From positions 30,493 through 51,671 of the forward strand of contig KN885341.1 of NCBI GenBank assembly GCA_000934455.1: DNA of 21,179 nt, in the 5' to 3' direction. Below are positions 1 through 21,179 of the stretch, one piece after another; position 1 is the stretch's first letter, and each line of letters starts with the position of its first letter. A program made the position numbers and the translations under genes. The notes beneath the pieces were generated by a model. That model worked only from the letters and a program-made list of their open reading frames with translations, was not told the DNA's origin and searched no databases. Source of the stretch: Apostichopus parvimensis (lineage: Eukaryota; Echinodermata; Holothuroidea; Aspidochirotida; Stichopodidae).

Positions 1-340
1 TCAATTTGGGAAGGTCAGAGTTCATTTAATGTCACCAGGTGTCAAAACTTGGATATAGAAACTTTGTTGGATATCTTATTATGCATGTGGCTCCCTTTTA
101 ATGAGTACAAAAACCTTATTGTTTTTGGTGGAGGTCAAAAGGTCAGTTGGGGTCATCAAAAGTCACACTCTGTAAAGCCTTATAAACACAAACCGTGTAA
201 ACACCATATACCAAGATAGGTTAAATCCTGTAGCTCATATTTGGCATGTGTCTTTCTTTATATTGTGACTGCAAGAACCCTATTATTTTAGGTGCACGGA
301 GATCAAAGGTCTTTTTGGGTCAACAGAAGTCTTAACTGTC
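1..340 (+). repeat. Degenerate tandem/dispersed repeat units containing AGGTCA hexamers
   Basis: Two loosely similar units of about 150 bp are seen. Each runs from a gtgt(c/a)aa-type start, through a CATGTG(G/T)-like middle and an A(C)CCTATT-like stretch, to gaggtcaaaaggtca followed by TTGGGGTCA-like sequence. Unit 1 lies near 40-180 and unit 2 near 193-340. Unit 1 carries AGGTCA at 132-137 and 140-145. Related text occurs near 14230-14375 (gtaaacacgatatctc, then ggtcaaaggtcatttgggg), which suggests one dispersed family. The alignment was made by eye and is weak in the middle. Confidence 0.45.
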
Positions 341-1296
341 AAAAACATCAAAAGTGCTTCATCTTAAGAATTTTACCTGCATAAAGATTATATATATATG
401 GTAGATTACCCCAAATGGTAAGTAAAATTGCTCCACAACTTAGGTGAAAGCTCATTTAAGGTTTGCAGAAGTCAAATCCTACAAAATTTCTAAGGGTCAG
501 GTCTCAATGAAGATGTGAAACTTATACTGATTTGACTTCCCATAAGTAGTAGTAGAACTTCCTTGCTGTTTGAGGTGGAGGTTATAGGTGGGCTTAGGTA
601 CGAGCAATTCATCTTCAGCCAGGGTTAGCTTGTAAACTACTCTTGTGCTGCATATGTAATGTATTTAAAGGCAAGTAACTGCTGGGAGGGGGGTCCCTGT
701 GGTCTATAATTGGATGCACAGATCATTTTTATACCTCATGAAAAATGGTGCTGACCACTTGTGTTTTGGTAATATGAAGGGCATTACATACCCAATGAGT
801 GTAAATGGAAAATTATACCTACTGTCCTTTGCAAACAGGGTTAAAAGTATTTCATACCCAATACATAGTATTGACATCAGTTGTTAGCTATGGCTTGCAT
901 TTTTAAGAAACTATTTGAAATAACATTCCAGGTAAAACACCAAATCCTATTTCTTGTAAAAATTGTCAATATTTTGATTCATGTGGGTGAAATATTTCTT
1001 AAAATTGGCTACAACAAATTTAAGTCAAACTGACTTTAGTTAATTGCCGTGGGACAGCAACAAACATATTTGATAATAAGTTGGTGGTGCCTAGGGAGCG
1101 AGGGCGCAGTGCAAAAATATTCCAAATGTGTAGTTAGGTAGATAGGAAAGTGCAATTGTGGAGTGGGAGACAGGTAAGTATCGTCGCTCGTAAATCTCCA
1201 AACCAGTGAGTTTTGGGGTTATTGTTTGGTTGAGAAACTTTGTAAGCTTTCTTGATGGATGTGATGTTCTGATGGATTTTATGTCATTTTCTGCAG
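1..1296 (+). other. 5' part of window: intron upstream of the TM6 exon
   Basis: No exon is recognisable here. It ends in a good acceptor (ttttctgcag at 1287-1296). The first 350 bases hold degenerate repeat units rich in AGGTCA-type hexamers (separate entry). The rest is AT-rich sequence with only short chance reading frames. Exons for TM1-TM5 must lie upstream of position 1, because an ABCB1-type protein needs about 330 more N-terminal residues. Confidence 0.75.
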
Positions 1297-19211
<17,915 letters not shown>

Positions 19212-19404
19212 AACTTGTTGTACTTCAAAATGGGTGTCACTGACCCCCCCCCCCCAACACCACTCTGTGCATCTTAACCTTTATTATTATTATGATGATT
19301 TTTTGTTTTTCTAAATTCTAAAATGTTGATGAAATTTAAATTTCCTTTCTTTTTTTGGAGGCTGCTTTCATTCTCATGTGAATAATCCCAAGTATGACAT
19401 TTTG

Positions 19405-19442
19405 ACTATGAATAATGATTGAACACTATGAATAATGATTGA
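19405..19442 (+). repeat. 20-bp-period direct repeat in the 3' UTR
   Basis: ACTATGAATAATGATTGA occurs at 19405-19422 and again at 19425-19442, identical, separated by two bases. This is a small recent duplication. Confidence 0.95.
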
Positions 19443-19496
19443 TGTTAAACTGATGTATTCCCTTCAAAGACTTTGCATTTTAACATGAACTTTATG

Positions 19497-19502
19497 AATA
19501 TA
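19497..19502 (+). terminator. Possible proximal polyadenylation signal (AATATA variant)
   Basis: AATATA lies 286 bases after the stop, followed by a cleavage-compatible stretch and G/T-rich sequence (ctggtctttggtaacttgg). It is a known weak variant of AATAAA, and assignment is tentative. Confidence 0.35.
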
Positions 19503-20822
19503 AAGCTTTACAGTATTGTATCAACAGTTAACACCTGGTCTTTGGTAACTTGGTCAGTTGTCACTCCCAGGGCACTACAGTATGCAACATATACATGGCT
19601 CAGACCTACAATCCTTAGATCCCAAGTCAATTGAGCCTCAACCATTTGACCACAATGCACTCTTGCTCCATTCTATTCTATGTTGAATGGTTATTGATGT
19701 GGATCGTCAACTTAATATTGTCCCAAGTCCTGTGTTAACTTTATCTTTCAACTTTCTTTGTTTTCCTTATTTACGATTTCTTCCTGTGATAGTTCAATTA
19801 AGATTAGCACAAAGCTCACAATATTGAAACAGAGGCTCAATTGGAAAGACTGAATATTTATGAGGACTGAATATGGATGATGACAGGAGGCTAATTTTTT
19901 TTTTGTTACTTAATGAAATTCATAATGTTACAAAGTGAACTTTTCAAACTCCATGGAGCGTAACAACATGTCTTTGTAGAAATATTAATCTGAGGCTCTT
20001 TTTTTATTATTATTAATATTAATTATTTCTTTAATCCCAATAATCTTCTGCACAGATCATATATAATGACCAAAGGGCTTAAACTGAAACAATATTACAA
20101 ACATAATGCTTGGTTCACAATCATGTGCATAGTCATAGACACCAAGAGACTGTTTAAGATTTTATTTTTCATATAATGCTGAGCAAATTACGAGGCTAAA
20201 TTTCCCAGTTTGGACCAAGTTTGACTTTTTTGACAAATTTGTTTCAAGGTGATAAAATGTAGAAATGTACTGCACACATCTGATTTAGTTGAGGCTTTAA
20301 TCTAATTCATAATATCTGTGACTTACATTGAGTATCATTTTTATCTGCTATTCTGTTATCGATTGACCATAGAAAAGGTGAAGTACCTGTTTGATTGTAC
20401 TACGTCAAACTCCATCCCATGTTTCATGTGTTAAACGACATTTGGTAAGAATGACTTGTTCTATTGTATATCGTTATTCTTCTTTATACACATCTCTAGT
20501 ATGTAGGCACATACAATATAAATATCTTCTAGTTTTATATATTTTTTTTCTTTTTGTTATTTGGGTAGATTTACTTGAAGTCGATCTAGCATCTTTCACG
20601 TAATGGGAAATGGTCTTTCAACTGAGAGGATCAAATAGAATGGTTTGGCATTACATAGTAATGGTGATGAATATGCAACAACATTTGAATATTTAACAGC
20701 CAATTTGCATATGTATCAATCACCAGTAGAGATTGATTCATCTGTCATGTGCAGAATCATAATGCAATAGAATATATTTTGTAAAATGAAAAAGATAAAA
20801 CAGAAGGAAAAACTATACATGT

Positions 20823-20828
20823 AATAAA
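20823..20828 (+). terminator. Canonical polyadenylation signal AATAAA (distal candidate)
   Basis: I found no other AATAAA between the stop codon and the window end. Use of it would give a 3' UTR of about 1.6 kb. A T-rich stretch (tcctctttgtcatg) lies downstream. Confidence 0.4.
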
Positions 20829-21179
20829 TTATGTATCCTCTTTGTCATGATAATTAAGAAGTCTTTTGCAGATCTTAAGAGAGCCTAAAATAGTTATTTA
20901 TAGATATTTTAATGTGATTAACAGACAGTGGAGCTTTCACTCTTACTAGTTTCCCTTTTTTTTCCACGGTGTTAATGTGTACTCAGTTACTCTTGAACCT
21001 TATTATAGTCTTATACTACTTTAACTCTCTTTTAAGTTAAAGGCCCATTGGCTACCCACCACTGTTGGCATTTGAGCTGCATGTGTTTGCTCCATTTCGT
21101 CCGTGCAAAATGGCTCATTTTTACAATGGTTGAGCTATGGACGAGAAATTATCTATATTTAGCCAAAATATTCTGCACT

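Larger units (their letters stand above)
19212..21179 (+). other. 3' UTR and downstream flank
   Basis: A C-run follows the stop at about 19243-19253. Beyond it is AT-rich sequence with no supported gene. The UTR end is uncertain: there is a weak signal AATATA at 19497-19502 with G/T-rich sequence downstream (about 19530-19560), and a canonical AATAAA at 20823-20828. The short frame at 20391-20603 has no protein character. Confidence 0.7.

Overview
The window is animal genomic DNA: an intron-rich, AT-rich stretch holding the 3' three quarters of one plus-strand gene for a full-size ABC subfamily B transporter (P-glycoprotein / MDR1 / ABCB1 type). I assembled 19 coding exons from 1297 to 19211. 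All introns are GT-AG and the joined frame is open for 969 codons up to a TAA stop. The product runs from TM6 through NBD1, an acidic then basic linker, TM7-TM12 and NBD2. About 330 N-terminal residues (TM1-TM5) must lie upstream. Both NBDs keep A-loop, Walker A, Q-loop, LSGGQ, Walker B, D-loop and H-loop, so the gene looks functional.

Exon-by-exon protein boundaries and many exon lengths match what I recall of vertebrate ABCB1. The dispersed repeats are not vertebrate-like: tRNA-derived SINEs ending in ATT runs, TTAA-flanked MITEs, hAT-type elements, and a module rich in AGGTCA. I infer an invertebrate deuterostome, probably an echinoderm and possibly a sea cucumber. This is a guess from repeat style and protein similarity, not a database result.

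Layout: 1-1296 is intron with degenerate AGGTCA-rich repeats. 1297-5920 carries TM6, NBD1 and the linker. 5921-9075 is a 3.2-kb intron with a hAT-like element (6670-7730) and a TTAA MITE (7995-8436). 9076-15634 carries TMD2, interrupted by a second hAT element (10254-11498, with target-site duplication), a hammerhead-like inverted module (11845-11884) and an antisense coding-like relic (12367-12789). 16267-19211 carries NBD2, with a SINE and a TTAA MITE in its introns. A second SINE ends directly at the acceptor of the last exon. 19212-21179 is 3' UTR and downstream flank.

No other intact gene is visible on either strand. The non-coding part is mainly a collection of non-autonomous transposons. 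The most interesting items are the hammerhead-like module, the hAT MITE whose terminal repeat is amplified into a 12-bp array, the module shared between two hAT-like elements, the SINE-built splice acceptor and the unidentified antisense coding relic.
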